Positions 17,484 to 25,121 of a stretch of DNA of 64,000 nt are shown piece after piece. Both the position numbers and the translations under genes were made by a program. The stretch's first letter is position 1. Each line of letters starts with the position of its first letter. The stretch is from Fuerstiella sp. (GTDB taxonomy: Bacteria > Planctomycetota > Planctomycetia > Planctomycetales > Planctomycetaceae). The notes beneath the pieces are model-generated. The model had not been told where the DNA came from. It did not search any database and saw nothing but the letters and a program-made list of their open reading frames with translations. The DNA lies in NCBI GenBank assembly GCA_029245955.1, contig JAQWOH010000028.1, positions 25,141 to 89,140 on the forward strand. Direction: 5' to 3'.

Positions 17484-19985
17484 CTACTCAGCCTTCAAAA
17501 ATAGCGGAAACACGGCGTTAATGCTGTTTACCAGCGCGTTTCGCCAGCCGATCGTCTGCTGCTGCGGAATCTGTGTCAGCACAACAATGATCAGATCTCG
17601 TTCGAAGTCGATGATCCCGATTGTTCCGGAAGCACCTGTATGACGGATGCGTGCGGCTGTCCCGTCATCATGCCTCCGCATGATATTGAAGCCAAGACCG
17701 TAGCCAACACCAGGCGTGGATGGCTGCTTCTTGTACATCTGCTGCAGCAGATCTGCCGACAGAAACCGTTCTGTACCAACGCGCCCCTGATTACGGTGCA
17801 GACACAGCAGTCGGGCCACGTTATCGAGAGTTGAGACCAGACTACCTCCCGGATTTATTGTTGTTCCGAGTCCGGTTCCTTTGCGAACGCGAAATCCTGT
17901 CTTCGTGCGGTCATACGACACCGGCATCCTTGCCAGAATTTCCTTAGAAGGAGTGAAGGTCGCCACATCTGCACCCAACGGCTTGAGTAACACTGTCTTC
18001 ATCAGCTCTGGAAATGGTTTCCCGGTCACAACCTCAGCCACGCGACCAGCGGTCATATAACCAAGTCGCGAGTAGGCATATCGAGTACCAGGTTCCGCCA
18101 CAAGTTGCCTGGTTGCAAGGTCTGTAATCGCGTCGGACAGATCGCTGTTCAGATTGATGTGGTCCTTTCGGGCCTTTAGGGCGTTATTTCCGGGGAACCC
18201 TGCGGTATGCGACAGGCAGTGCTGCAGCGTCAGAGCAGTCTCAGGAACGCCCGCCCCGCGAATCCGCATTTGCCTGAATTCCGGGAGCCACGTATGAACA
18301 GGTGCGGCGAGGTCGACCTTACCCTGGGCGGCCAACTTGACAAGCAGGGTCGCTGTGTGTGGTTTTGTCAACGACGCGATCCGGCAGGGGGACGATGTCC
18401 GGAACGGGCGACCGGACTCCAGATCGGCTACACCGAAAGCTTCATTCATCACAATTTCCCCATTATGAATCAGCATTAACGCACCGCCGGGAATGACGTG
18501 CCGGTCAATTCCAGCTTGAAACGCCGCTCGAATGTCTTCTCGCTGCGACTCACTGAAACCATGTTCCCTCCAACTCCCCTGCAGCAGCGCTGGCTCCTGT
18601 TGTTTGGGTGGTCGAGGATCCGGTCGCTGCATTTTGATGCGATCGTCGTACGGCACCTCAGGCAGCAGCAACGTTTTTGCGTACGCCAGAAGTTCCTCCA
18701 CGATGCCTGAGTGTGTCCGGGCCACGTCCGATGATCCGCCGGCATCCTGCGTCCGATTGTGCAACTCAACATTGGAAGAACCTTTATCTTTGACATAGCC
18801 GTAAAACTTCCTGCGTTCCGGCAGGATCAGCTTCCATTGTCCTTTGCGAACAGCATGCAACTCGTCTTTACAAAAACAGAAAAAATCATTGTGCGCACCC
18901 GCCTCGCTCTTTCTCGTCATCAGGTCGCTCTGATCGACGCCATCCACGATGCGATCGGGCGGAGTTTCGAACCCGGCGCACTTGCCGGAGGGCGGCAGGA
19001 AGTCGATCGTTGCAAACACAGCATCACTGGTGCCGCCTGGTGTTACGTGCCCCGGCCAGCGGACGATGCAGGGAACCCGATGTCCACCTTCGTAGGTTGA
19101 GCCCTTTCCTTCTCGCAGCGGGCCGAAAAATCCCCATGCAATCTTCCCGCCGTGCTTTCTGGCAGACCCCTGTTGCAGATTATTCCACGGCCCGTTGTCT
19201 GTGATAAGAATAACCAGGGTGCTGTCGCGCAGTCCCAGATCATCAATGCTGTCCAGCAGTCGTCCAATGTGATAATCCAGCTCCTCGACGGTGTCGCCGT
19301 ACAGACCACCCTTCGACTTGCCTTTGATATCCACAGACGCATCGATCACCGCATGACCCATCGTGTGAGCCAAATACAGGAAGAACGGTTCCTTCCTGTT
19401 GGTCTTCAGAAACTCGATACTCATATCGGTGTACAGTCGCGTGCGACCGGCCATGTCGTCCGGATTCCCGACGACATCATTATTTTCGTGAAACAACACC
19501 TTTCCGTTGTCGTTCGCTCCCAGCGTTCCGTAAAAATAATCGAACCCCTGTGCATTGGGCATGCGATCAGGGATTGCAGCGCGGTTGGACACATCCCATT
19601 TGCCCACACATCCGGTCACGTATCCGACCCTGTGCAACAGTTCAGTAATCGTGATTTCACTTGCGGGCATGGAGCAGCCGGGACTGCGTCCCGGATAGCG
19701 TCCCGTAAACAGTGCCGTACGCGACGGACTGAATACAATCTGTGCATAGAAATTAGCAATCTGTGCATAGAAATTAGTGAACCGAGTACCTTCGGCGGCA
19801 AGCTCATCAATTCGGGCCGTCCTGATGGTCTCGGAGCCATAGCAACTCAGGTCGCCATCACCCTGGTCGTCGGTATGTATCACAACAATATTGGGACGAT
19901 TTTCAGGCTTGTTGTCAGCAGACGCGTGTCTCACCGTAAGGGACACCAGGACGCATGCACCAGTGAACATTCTTAGTGACGTCAT
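17484..19985 (-). CDS. sulfatase-beta-lactamase fold fusion with degenerate sulfatase site
   Basis: An 833-residue exported two-domain protein. Residues 30-520 are a sulfatase: NIVVIHTDDQGDGDLSCYG, then FSPSRTALFTG, GKWDVSNR, ITDNGPW and REGKGSTYEGGHRVP. The formylglycine position is Phe85 (TTC at 19731-19733) instead of Cys (TGC), so the site reads F-S-P-S-R. It is preceded by a duplicated NFYAQI created by a 21-bp tandem repeat. The usual GKWH is GKWD. Residues 550-833 are a serine beta-lactamase/EstB-like domain with S-L-T-K, a Tyr motif YSR instead of YxN, and HTG near the end. The sulfatase half is probably inactive, while the esterase half keeps its Ser/Lys. The start at ATG 19985 is set by the signal peptide; the frame is open for 43 more codons upstream. 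Confidence 0.88.
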   Translation of the reverse strand: MTSLRMFTGACVLVSLTVRHASADNKPENRPNIVVIHTDDQGDGDLSCYGSETIRTARIDELAAEGTRFTNFYAQIANFYAQIVFSPSRTALFTGRYPGRSPGCSMPASEITITELLHRVGYVTGCVGKWDVSNRAAIPDRMPNAQGFDYFYGTLGANDNGKVLFHENNDVVGNPDDMAGRTRLYTDMSIEFLKTNRKEPFFLYLAHTMGHAVIDASVDIKGKSKGGLYGDTVEELDYHIGRLLDSIDDLGLRDSTLVILITDNGPWNNLQQGSARKHGGKIAWGFFGPLREGKGSTYEGGHRVPCIVRWPGHVTPGGTSDAVFATIDFLPPSGKCAGFETPPDRIVDGVDQSDLMTRKSEAGAHNDFFCFCKDELHAVRKGQWKLILPERRKFYGYVKDKGSSNVELHNRTQDAGGSSDVARTHSGIVEELLAYAKTLLLPEVPYDDRIKMQRPDPRPPKQQEPALLQGSWREHGFSESQREDIRAAFQAGIDRHVIPGGALMLIHNGEIVMNEAFGVADLESGRPFRTSSPCRIASLTKPHTATLLVKLAAQGKVDLAAPVHTWLPEFRQMRIRGAGVPETALTLQHCLSHTAGFPGNNALKARKDHINLNSDLSDAITDLATRQLVAEPGTRYAYSRLGYMTAGRVAEVVTGKPFPELMKTVLLKPLGADVATFTPSKEILARMPVSYDRTKTGFRVRKGTGLGTTINPGGSLVSTLDNVARLLCLHRNQGRVGTERFLSADLLQQMYKKQPSTPGVGYGLGFNIMRRHDDGTAARIRHTGASGTIGIIDFERDLIIVVLTQIPQQQTIGWRNALVNSINAVFPLFLKAE
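19737..19778. repeat. 21-bp tandem duplication inside the sulfatase active-site region
   Basis: Two adjacent 21-bp units (19737-19757 and 19758-19778) differ only at the last base. They insert seven in-frame residues (an extra NFYAQI plus one) directly before the degenerate F-S-P-S-R site. Near-identity of the copies indicates a recent event or an assembly artefact. Confidence 0.9.
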
Positions 19986-20513
19986 GGCATGCAATTTCCG
20001 GTGTAAGACCGTGGCGATACGTGGTGAAACAAATATTGAGGCAGAACACAGGATACTTGCGATATTCACCGGTTGTCTCGTCCCTGTCGCCGGATTGGGG
20101 ACTGAATGCCACAATGTTCGTCATATCCCTACCGGACTGTTGGCGCCCAATACCGGACGGCCTGGCGCAGGTGACTGCAAATGACACACACAAGTCGGAA
20201 TAGTAGATTAATAAGTCTTTGCATGTGCCGGGAGCGACAAAGGCGGTCGCCGTTCCAGGATCACCAGTAGTCGGGATACAGGCTGGCGAACTCGGTTGAG
20301 ATGCGTTCACATGCTGACTAGAGTGGACCACAGGAATCACGTGTGCGGTGTCATTTTCAGCTGCAGGTCTGTATCTGTATAGGTGCGAATGTCTCTCGCG
20401 TATTGCAGAATTCCGGTGGAGCAAAGGCAAATATTGAACCGTTGCCGCATTTGTCTTCAAAAACGCCTTCCGTCTGCGCCTGCCTTAATATCCAGATCCG
20501 ATATTCCAAAACG
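19986..20513. other. divergent spacer upstream of the molybdate-type transporter
   Basis: This 528-bp stretch separates the sulfatase fusion and the transporter operon. The frames of both neighbours stay open into it, but no better starts exist there. I looked for a molybdenum-cofactor riboswitch-like fold and for a ModE-type palindrome and could not identify either. Confidence 0.35.
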
Positions 20514-22154
20514 ATGGCCCGAAAATTAACATCGACATCTCGACTGACCCCGTTTCTGCGATCGGGTCGCGTCAATTCTCTGCAGATCCTCGTGGGGGGA
20601 GCTGCTTTTGTGATCGTCCTGCTGGTCATACTGATGCGGCAGGAACAAAAGGAATCGGTGTCCGGCAGGCGACGTCTGGTGGTTTATTGCGCGGCGGGGT
20701 TGCGCGTACCGGTCGAAGAGATTGCGGCGGCGTACGAAGAACGGTATGACGTAGCGATCGAACTGCAGTATGCAGGTTCAAACACCTTGCTGAACCAGCT
20801 ACAGGTCAACAAATACGCGGAAGGTGACCTGTACCTCGCCGCCGACGATTTCTATACGGATAAGGCGGTCGCTGAGGGATTGGCGGCAGAAACGATTCCG
20901 ATCGCCCATCAACGACCAGTGGTTGCGATTCGGAAGGGCAGCAAAAAAGCGATCCGGACACTGACGGACCTGTTGCAGCCGGGAGTGGCTGTGGCCGTGG
21001 GCAATCCGGAGCAGGCGGCCATCGGCAAGACGGTGCGAAAGCAGCTTGAAAAGATCACGGTGGACAACACAAACCGGTGGTTGCAGCTTGAAGAACGGGT
21101 CACGGCTGACGGTGTTTTTAAGCCGACAGTGAATGAGATCGCGAACGATGTCAAGATCGGTGCTGTCGACGCTGCGATCGTCTGGGATTCCACGGTTGCG
21201 ATGCCGAAGTATAAGGAAGACCTGATCTCAGTCCCGCTCCCGGAACTGGATGTCGATCCCAACCTGGTGAGCATCGCAGTGCTGCAATCAGCCGCTGATC
21301 CAACGGCCGCACTGAAGTTCGCTCGTTTCATGACAGCCCGCGACCAGGGCCTGCAGACATTCAGAAAGTATGGAACTCGCCCGGTGGAAGGTGACGTCTG
21401 GTCGGAGCGGCCCGAAGTTTCATTCTTCTGCGGTGCCGTCAATCGGCGAGCCGTGGAACAGATTATTGAAGACTTCCAGACCCGCGAAGGAGTGACTATC
21501 AGCACGGAATATAACGGGTGTGGGATCCTTACAACGCAGATGAAGGCGATAGACAACCAGTCGACGCAGCTGGGCTTCCCTGACGTCTATATGGCCTGCG
21601 ATCGGTATTATCTGGATAACGTCAAGGACTGGTTCCAGGACGACGTCGATGTCTCAGACGTTGAACTGGTTCTGGCGGTACCCGGGGGAAGCAGCGACGT
21701 GACTGAGCTGAAGGACCTGGTTAAGCCTGGAATCCGTGTGGCAATCGGTCAGCCGGATCAGTGCACCATCGGGGCACTCACCCGAAGAGTACTGCAAAAT
21801 GCAGGCATCCACCAGGAGCTTATGGACAAGCAGCAGACCGATGGCGAGGTTGTCGTTGAGAAAATGTCGTCCGCGCTACTGGTTCCGGACGTCATCGCCG
21901 GTCATGTGGATGCGGCTCTGGTGTACATCACAGATGTGCTGCCCAATACGGACGATGTTGACATCGTCCGTATCAAAGTGGGTGACAATGTGGCAGTTCA
22001 GCCATTCAGCATTGCCAAAACAAGCGATCATAAGTACTTAGCCCGTCGACTTTTCCGACGAGTGGCAGCATCGTCCGCAGCGTTTGAATCCGCCGGGTTC
22101 AATTTTCGACTTGGGACTCGCACCACAGCAGAAACTGAAGGCGGGGCGTTATGA
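20514..22154 (+). CDS. tandem double-domain molybdate-type substrate-binding protein
   Basis: A 546-residue membrane-anchored binding protein for an ABC importer. After a basic N-terminus, one membrane segment (LQILVGGAAFVIVLLVILM, about residues 24-42) anchors or exports it. Residues about 53-295 form one ModA-like domain (RRLVVYCAAGLRVPVEEIAA, GDLYLAADDFY, AVAVGNPEQAAIGKTVRKQL, AAIVWDSTVA). Residues about 305-535 form a second (VSFFCGAVNRRAVEQIIEDF, PDVYMACDRYYLD, RVAIGQPDQCTIGALTRRVL, AALVYITDVLP). Normal ModA proteins have one such domain. It overlaps the permease gene by 4 nt (ATGA at 22151), so translation is coupled. Anion specificity (molybdate, tungstate or another) cannot be settled by eye. 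ATG 20514 is chosen because it directly precedes the basic/membrane segment. Confidence 0.85.
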   Translation: MARKLTSTSRLTPFLRSGRVNSLQILVGGAAFVIVLLVILMRQEQKESVSGRRRLVVYCAAGLRVPVEEIAAAYEERYDVAIELQYAGSNTLLNQLQVNKYAEGDLYLAADDFYTDKAVAEGLAAETIPIAHQRPVVAIRKGSKKAIRTLTDLLQPGVAVAVGNPEQAAIGKTVRKQLEKITVDNTNRWLQLEERVTADGVFKPTVNEIANDVKIGAVDAAIVWDSTVAMPKYKEDLISVPLPELDVDPNLVSIAVLQSAADPTAALKFARFMTARDQGLQTFRKYGTRPVEGDVWSERPEVSFFCGAVNRRAVEQIIEDFQTREGVTISTEYNGCGILTTQMKAIDNQSTQLGFPDVYMACDRYYLDNVKDWFQDDVDVSDVELVLAVPGGSSDVTELKDLVKPGIRVAIGQPDQCTIGALTRRVLQNAGIHQELMDKQQTDGEVVVEKMSSALLVPDVIAGHVDAALVYITDVLPNTDDVDIVRIKVGDNVAVQPFSIAKTSDHKYLARRLFRRVAASSAAFESAGFNFRLGTRTTAETEGGAL

Positions 22155-23068
22155 CGGATAGTGTGTCGCGGTACGACACACCCGGTGGCCGTGGAAAGTC
22201 GAACACCCCGGTCCAGGACGTCGGAAACATTGTGCTGTCGAATCGGCTGTTCTACACCTGCATGATCGTGATCGGCGGGACGTACGTGCTGTTGATTGTT
22301 GCGCTGCTGCTGGCGGATGCCTGGTACGTCGTGGAAAAGACAGCCGTAGCTGCCGCAGATTCAGCTGATCCGTGGAAATCGATGCTGACAGACAACCCTG
22401 TCTCCGTGGCACTGGCGGACCCCAAGATTCAATATTCGATCCGGCTGAGTCTTTTATCGTGCACTCTGTCCGCCGTGCTGTCGGTGATCGTTGCAGTTCC
22501 CATTGGTTACATACTGTCACGACACGCGTTTCCGGGAAAGCGTCTGCTGGATGCGGTACTTGACATACCCATCGTCCTGCCGCCGCTGGTTGTCGGTCTC
22601 AGCTTGCTGATTCTGTTTCAGTTCCGTCCATTCGCTTATGTCGCCAGGGACATGGTGTACCAGATTCCAGCCGTTGTACTGGCTCAGTTTTCAGTGGCGT
22701 GTGCGTTTGCCGTCCGCACGATGAAGTCCACATTTGACCATATCGATCCCAGATGCGAACAGGTTGCGGTCGCGCTTGGCAGTTCTCGGGCGCAGGCGTT
22801 TGGCTGGGTTGTGCTGCCGGAAGCGAGTCAGGGAGTCATGACAGCATTTACACTGGCCTGGGCGCGATCACTGGGTGAATTCGGCCCATTGCTGATCTTC
22901 GCCGGAGCTACGCGAATGAAAACCGAAGTGCTGTCAACAACCGTATTTCTGGAAATGAATATTGGAAACATCGAAGCGGCAGTCGCGGTGTCCCTGATTA
23001 TGGTTGTGGCAGCCGTGACCGTGCTGATCATCACTCGAGTCTGGGGTTCCCGCGAGACCGTATTGTAA
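22151..23068 (+). CDS. modB: molybdate-type ABC transporter permease
   Basis: A 305-residue inner-membrane permease of the binding-protein-dependent (BPD) family. There is one N-terminal membrane segment (LFYTCMIVIGGTYVLLIVALL), then an extracytoplasmic stretch of about 60 residues, then the core permease with four to five more segments (SIRLSLLSCTLSAVLSVIVA, IPIVLPPLVVGLSLLILF). The EAA coupling loop reads EQVAVALGSSRAQAFGWVVLPEA, followed by LGEFGPLLIFAGA, typical of ModB/CysT proteins. The start codon overlaps the stop of the binding-protein gene, and the ATPase gene follows after 25 bp. Together these form a complete importer. The gene symbol rests on family resemblance; sulfate or tungstate transport would look similar. 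Confidence 0.85.
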   Translation: MTDSVSRYDTPGGRGKSNTPVQDVGNIVLSNRLFYTCMIVIGGTYVLLIVALLLADAWYVVEKTAVAAADSADPWKSMLTDNPVSVALADPKIQYSIRLSLLSCTLSAVLSVIVAVPIGYILSRHAFPGKRLLDAVLDIPIVLPPLVVGLSLLILFQFRPFAYVARDMVYQIPAVVLAQFSVACAFAVRTMKSTFDHIDPRCEQVAVALGSSRAQAFGWVVLPEASQGVMTAFTLAWARSLGEFGPLLIFAGATRMKTEVLSTTVFLEMNIGNIEAAVAVSLIMVVAAVTVLIITRVWGSRETVL

Positions 23069-23093
23069 CGCAGGCGTCCGGAAAGCTGGGTTC

Positions 23094-23747
23094 ATGATTC
23101 AATTGGATAACATATGCATTCAGGCGGGGGCATTTGCCCTTAAGAATGTGTCGTTTTCAATTCCTGCAGGTGGCTGTGGCGTACTCATGGGCCGAACCGG
23201 TTCCGGCAAGACGACGATCCTGGAATGCATCATCGGGCTGCGCCGCGTCAGTTCCGGCAGCATTCAGATCTGCGACCGGGACGTCACGCGATTGAATCCA
23301 GCTTTGCGCGGAATCGGCTATGTACCACAGGACGGGGCTATGTTTTCGAGGATGAGCGTTCGCGATCACCTGGCCTTTGCGCTTCAGATCCGTCGCACAC
23401 CCGGCAAGCAGATTGCTGAACGTGTGGACGAATTATCAACATTGCTGGGCATCACACATCTGCTGGCCCGTCGACCCGCCGGGTTGAGTGGAGGAGAAGC
23501 ACAACGCGTAGCTCTGGGGCGGGCACTTTCATTCAGACCCAACGTCTTGTGCCTGGACGAACCTTTGTCTGCACTGGACAGCGACACCCGTCACGAGATG
23601 TGTGAACTGCTTGATACGGTGCGACAACAGACCCAGGTGACGACGCTGTACGTGACTCACAGTCCGCAGGAAGCTGAGATTCTGGGCGATCGGCTGCTGC
23701 GTCTCGAACGCGGCCGGATTGTCGAGCACCAGCCGCTGTCACCCTGA
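23094..23747 (+). CDS. modC: molybdate-type ABC transporter ATPase
   Basis: A 217-residue ATP-binding subunit that would drive the permease encoded just upstream. Motifs in order are Walker A GRTGSGKTT (about residues 28-36), the Q-loop in GYVPQDGAMFSRMSV, signature LSGGEAQRVALGRAL, Walker B VLCLDEPLSALD and the switch His in YVTHSPQEAEIL. It stops after the ATPase core, so the C-terminal TOBE/MOP oxyanion-binding domain found in many ModC proteins is absent and this subunit probably does not sense molybdate itself. It is the last gene of the three-gene unit. Confidence 0.87.
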   Translation: MIQLDNICIQAGAFALKNVSFSIPAGGCGVLMGRTGSGKTTILECIIGLRRVSSGSIQICDRDVTRLNPALRGIGYVPQDGAMFSRMSVRDHLAFALQIRRTPGKQIAERVDELSTLLGITHLLARRPAGLSGGEAQRVALGRALSFRPNVLCLDEPLSALDSDTRHEMCELLDTVRQQTQVTTLYVTHSPQEAEILGDRLLRLERGRIVEHQPLSP

Positions 23748-24004
23748 CAAACGCTGATTCAGTATGAGGTTCCGGTGTGGGAAGATCCTGGCCGTGATCT
23801 CGACACCCTGTCCATCCCGCCGGATCGGCCACCATACGACGTTCCACTGCGGAGAATTCCCTTCTCAGCGGTGTCCTGGATAAACGAATCGGCGCAGTTC
23901 GGTCACTGCTTCTGTTGATCTGGGGACAAGTGTGCGTACGATGCTGCAACAGCGACGTGCGTCGCTTTGAAATTTCCCGTTCCCCCCTGACACTTGATCA
24001 TCAC

Positions 24005-25072
24005 ATGGCATCCGTCGACGAAATTCGCAATCTGGTTTCTCAAGTCATAGATCCGGAACTGGGCAAGTCACTTTCCGATCTGCGAATGGTGCATGACGTA
24101 TCGGAATCTGCAGATGCTGTCAACGTTACGATCGAATTGCCCACTCCGGCCTACCCCGATTCTGAACGCCTAACTAAGCTGGTCACCGAAGCCGCGACAC
24201 CAGCCCTCGCAGACCGGCAAACCGTCTCAGTGAACCTGACTGCAAAAGTCCAGGGTAAAGATTCAGGCGGGCGCATAGGCTTGAAGATTCACAACATCAT
24301 TGCCGTCGGCAGCGGCAAGGGAGGCGTGGGCAAGAGTACCGTGGCCGCAGCACTCGCCTGTGGTCTGCATTCCTACGGTTGCCGTGTGGGCCTGATGGAT
24401 GCCGATGTGTATGGGCCGAGCATTCCGCACATGCTGGGAGCTTCGGGGCAACCGGCGGCCACAGAGCACGAAGGTGGTGACGGACAGAAACTGATGCGAA
24501 TGGAGCCGATTGACGTCGACGGTATGAAACTGATGTCAATGGGTTTCTTTATTGAGCAGGGACAGTCTGTCGTCTGGCGAGGCCCAATGCTGCACAAGGC
24601 GCTCACGCAGTTCCTGAAGGACTCTGACTGGGGCGAACTGGATTATCTTATCATTGATCTTCCCCCGGGCACGGGCGATGTATCGCTGACACTGTCGCAA
24701 CAAGTGGGCCTCGCCGGAGCTGTGATTGTCTGTACTCCGCAACAGGTGGCATTGCTGGACGCCATCAAGGCGGTGGACATGTATCAGAAGGTCAACGTTC
24801 CCGTATTAGGCGTCGTGGAGAATATGACCGGAGACATTTTCGGACGCGGCGGAGCGAAGAAAGTTGCAGAAGAACTCAACCTTCCTTTTCTGGGTGAAGT
24901 TCCGATCGATGCCAGTATTCGTGAATATGGTGACGCGGGCCGTATGATGGCTCTGTTGACGGAAGAAAATCCGGCTCGCGATTCGCTTCGGACGGTGTGC
25001 CGGAACGTCGCTATGCAGGTTGCCCGCAACCTGACTGAAACACCGGCCGCACCAACACTGGAAATTCTGTAA
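24005..25072 (+). CDS. Mrp/NBP35-family P-loop ATPase with N-terminal DUF59, lacking the CxxC motif
   Basis: A 355-residue cytoplasmic ATPase of the Mrp/ApbC family, which carries or transfers Fe-S clusters. Residues 1-90 are a DUF59/MIP18 domain (VSQVIDPELGKSLSDLRMV). Residues 95-345 are the ATPase, with the deviant Walker A GKGGVGKST, DADVYGPSIPHMLG, Walker B IIDLPPGTGD and the family segment SLTLSQQVGLAGAVIVCTPQ. Most Mrp proteins then have a loop with CxxC between ENM and IFG-x-GG; here the sequence goes from VVENMTG directly to DIFGRGGAKK. The cluster-ligating pair is missing. The frame is open 30 codons upstream, but ATG 24005 begins the conserved domain. A SufE-SufS fusion lies 49 bp downstream, consistent with a small Fe-S assembly unit. 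Confidence 0.9.
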   Translation: MASVDEIRNLVSQVIDPELGKSLSDLRMVHDVSESADAVNVTIELPTPAYPDSERLTKLVTEAATPALADRQTVSVNLTAKVQGKDSGGRIGLKIHNIIAVGSGKGGVGKSTVAAALACGLHSYGCRVGLMDADVYGPSIPHMLGASGQPAATEHEGGDGQKLMRMEPIDVDGMKLMSMGFFIEQGQSVVWRGPMLHKALTQFLKDSDWGELDYLIIDLPPGTGDVSLTLSQQVGLAGAVIVCTPQQVALLDAIKAVDMYQKVNVPVLGVVENMTGDIFGRGGAKKVAEELNLPFLGEVPIDASIREYGDAGRMMALLTEENPARDSLRTVCRNVAMQVARNLTETPAAPTLEIL

Positions 25073-25121
25073 TCCGTTTTGCGGCCTCGAATTCGCGGCG
25101 GACCTATCAAACCACACATCA

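Noticed and set aside
19986..20513. Molybdenum-cofactor riboswitch or ModE operator upstream of the transporter
   Set aside because: No matching conserved core or palindrome could be identified by eye; a covariance-model search would decide.
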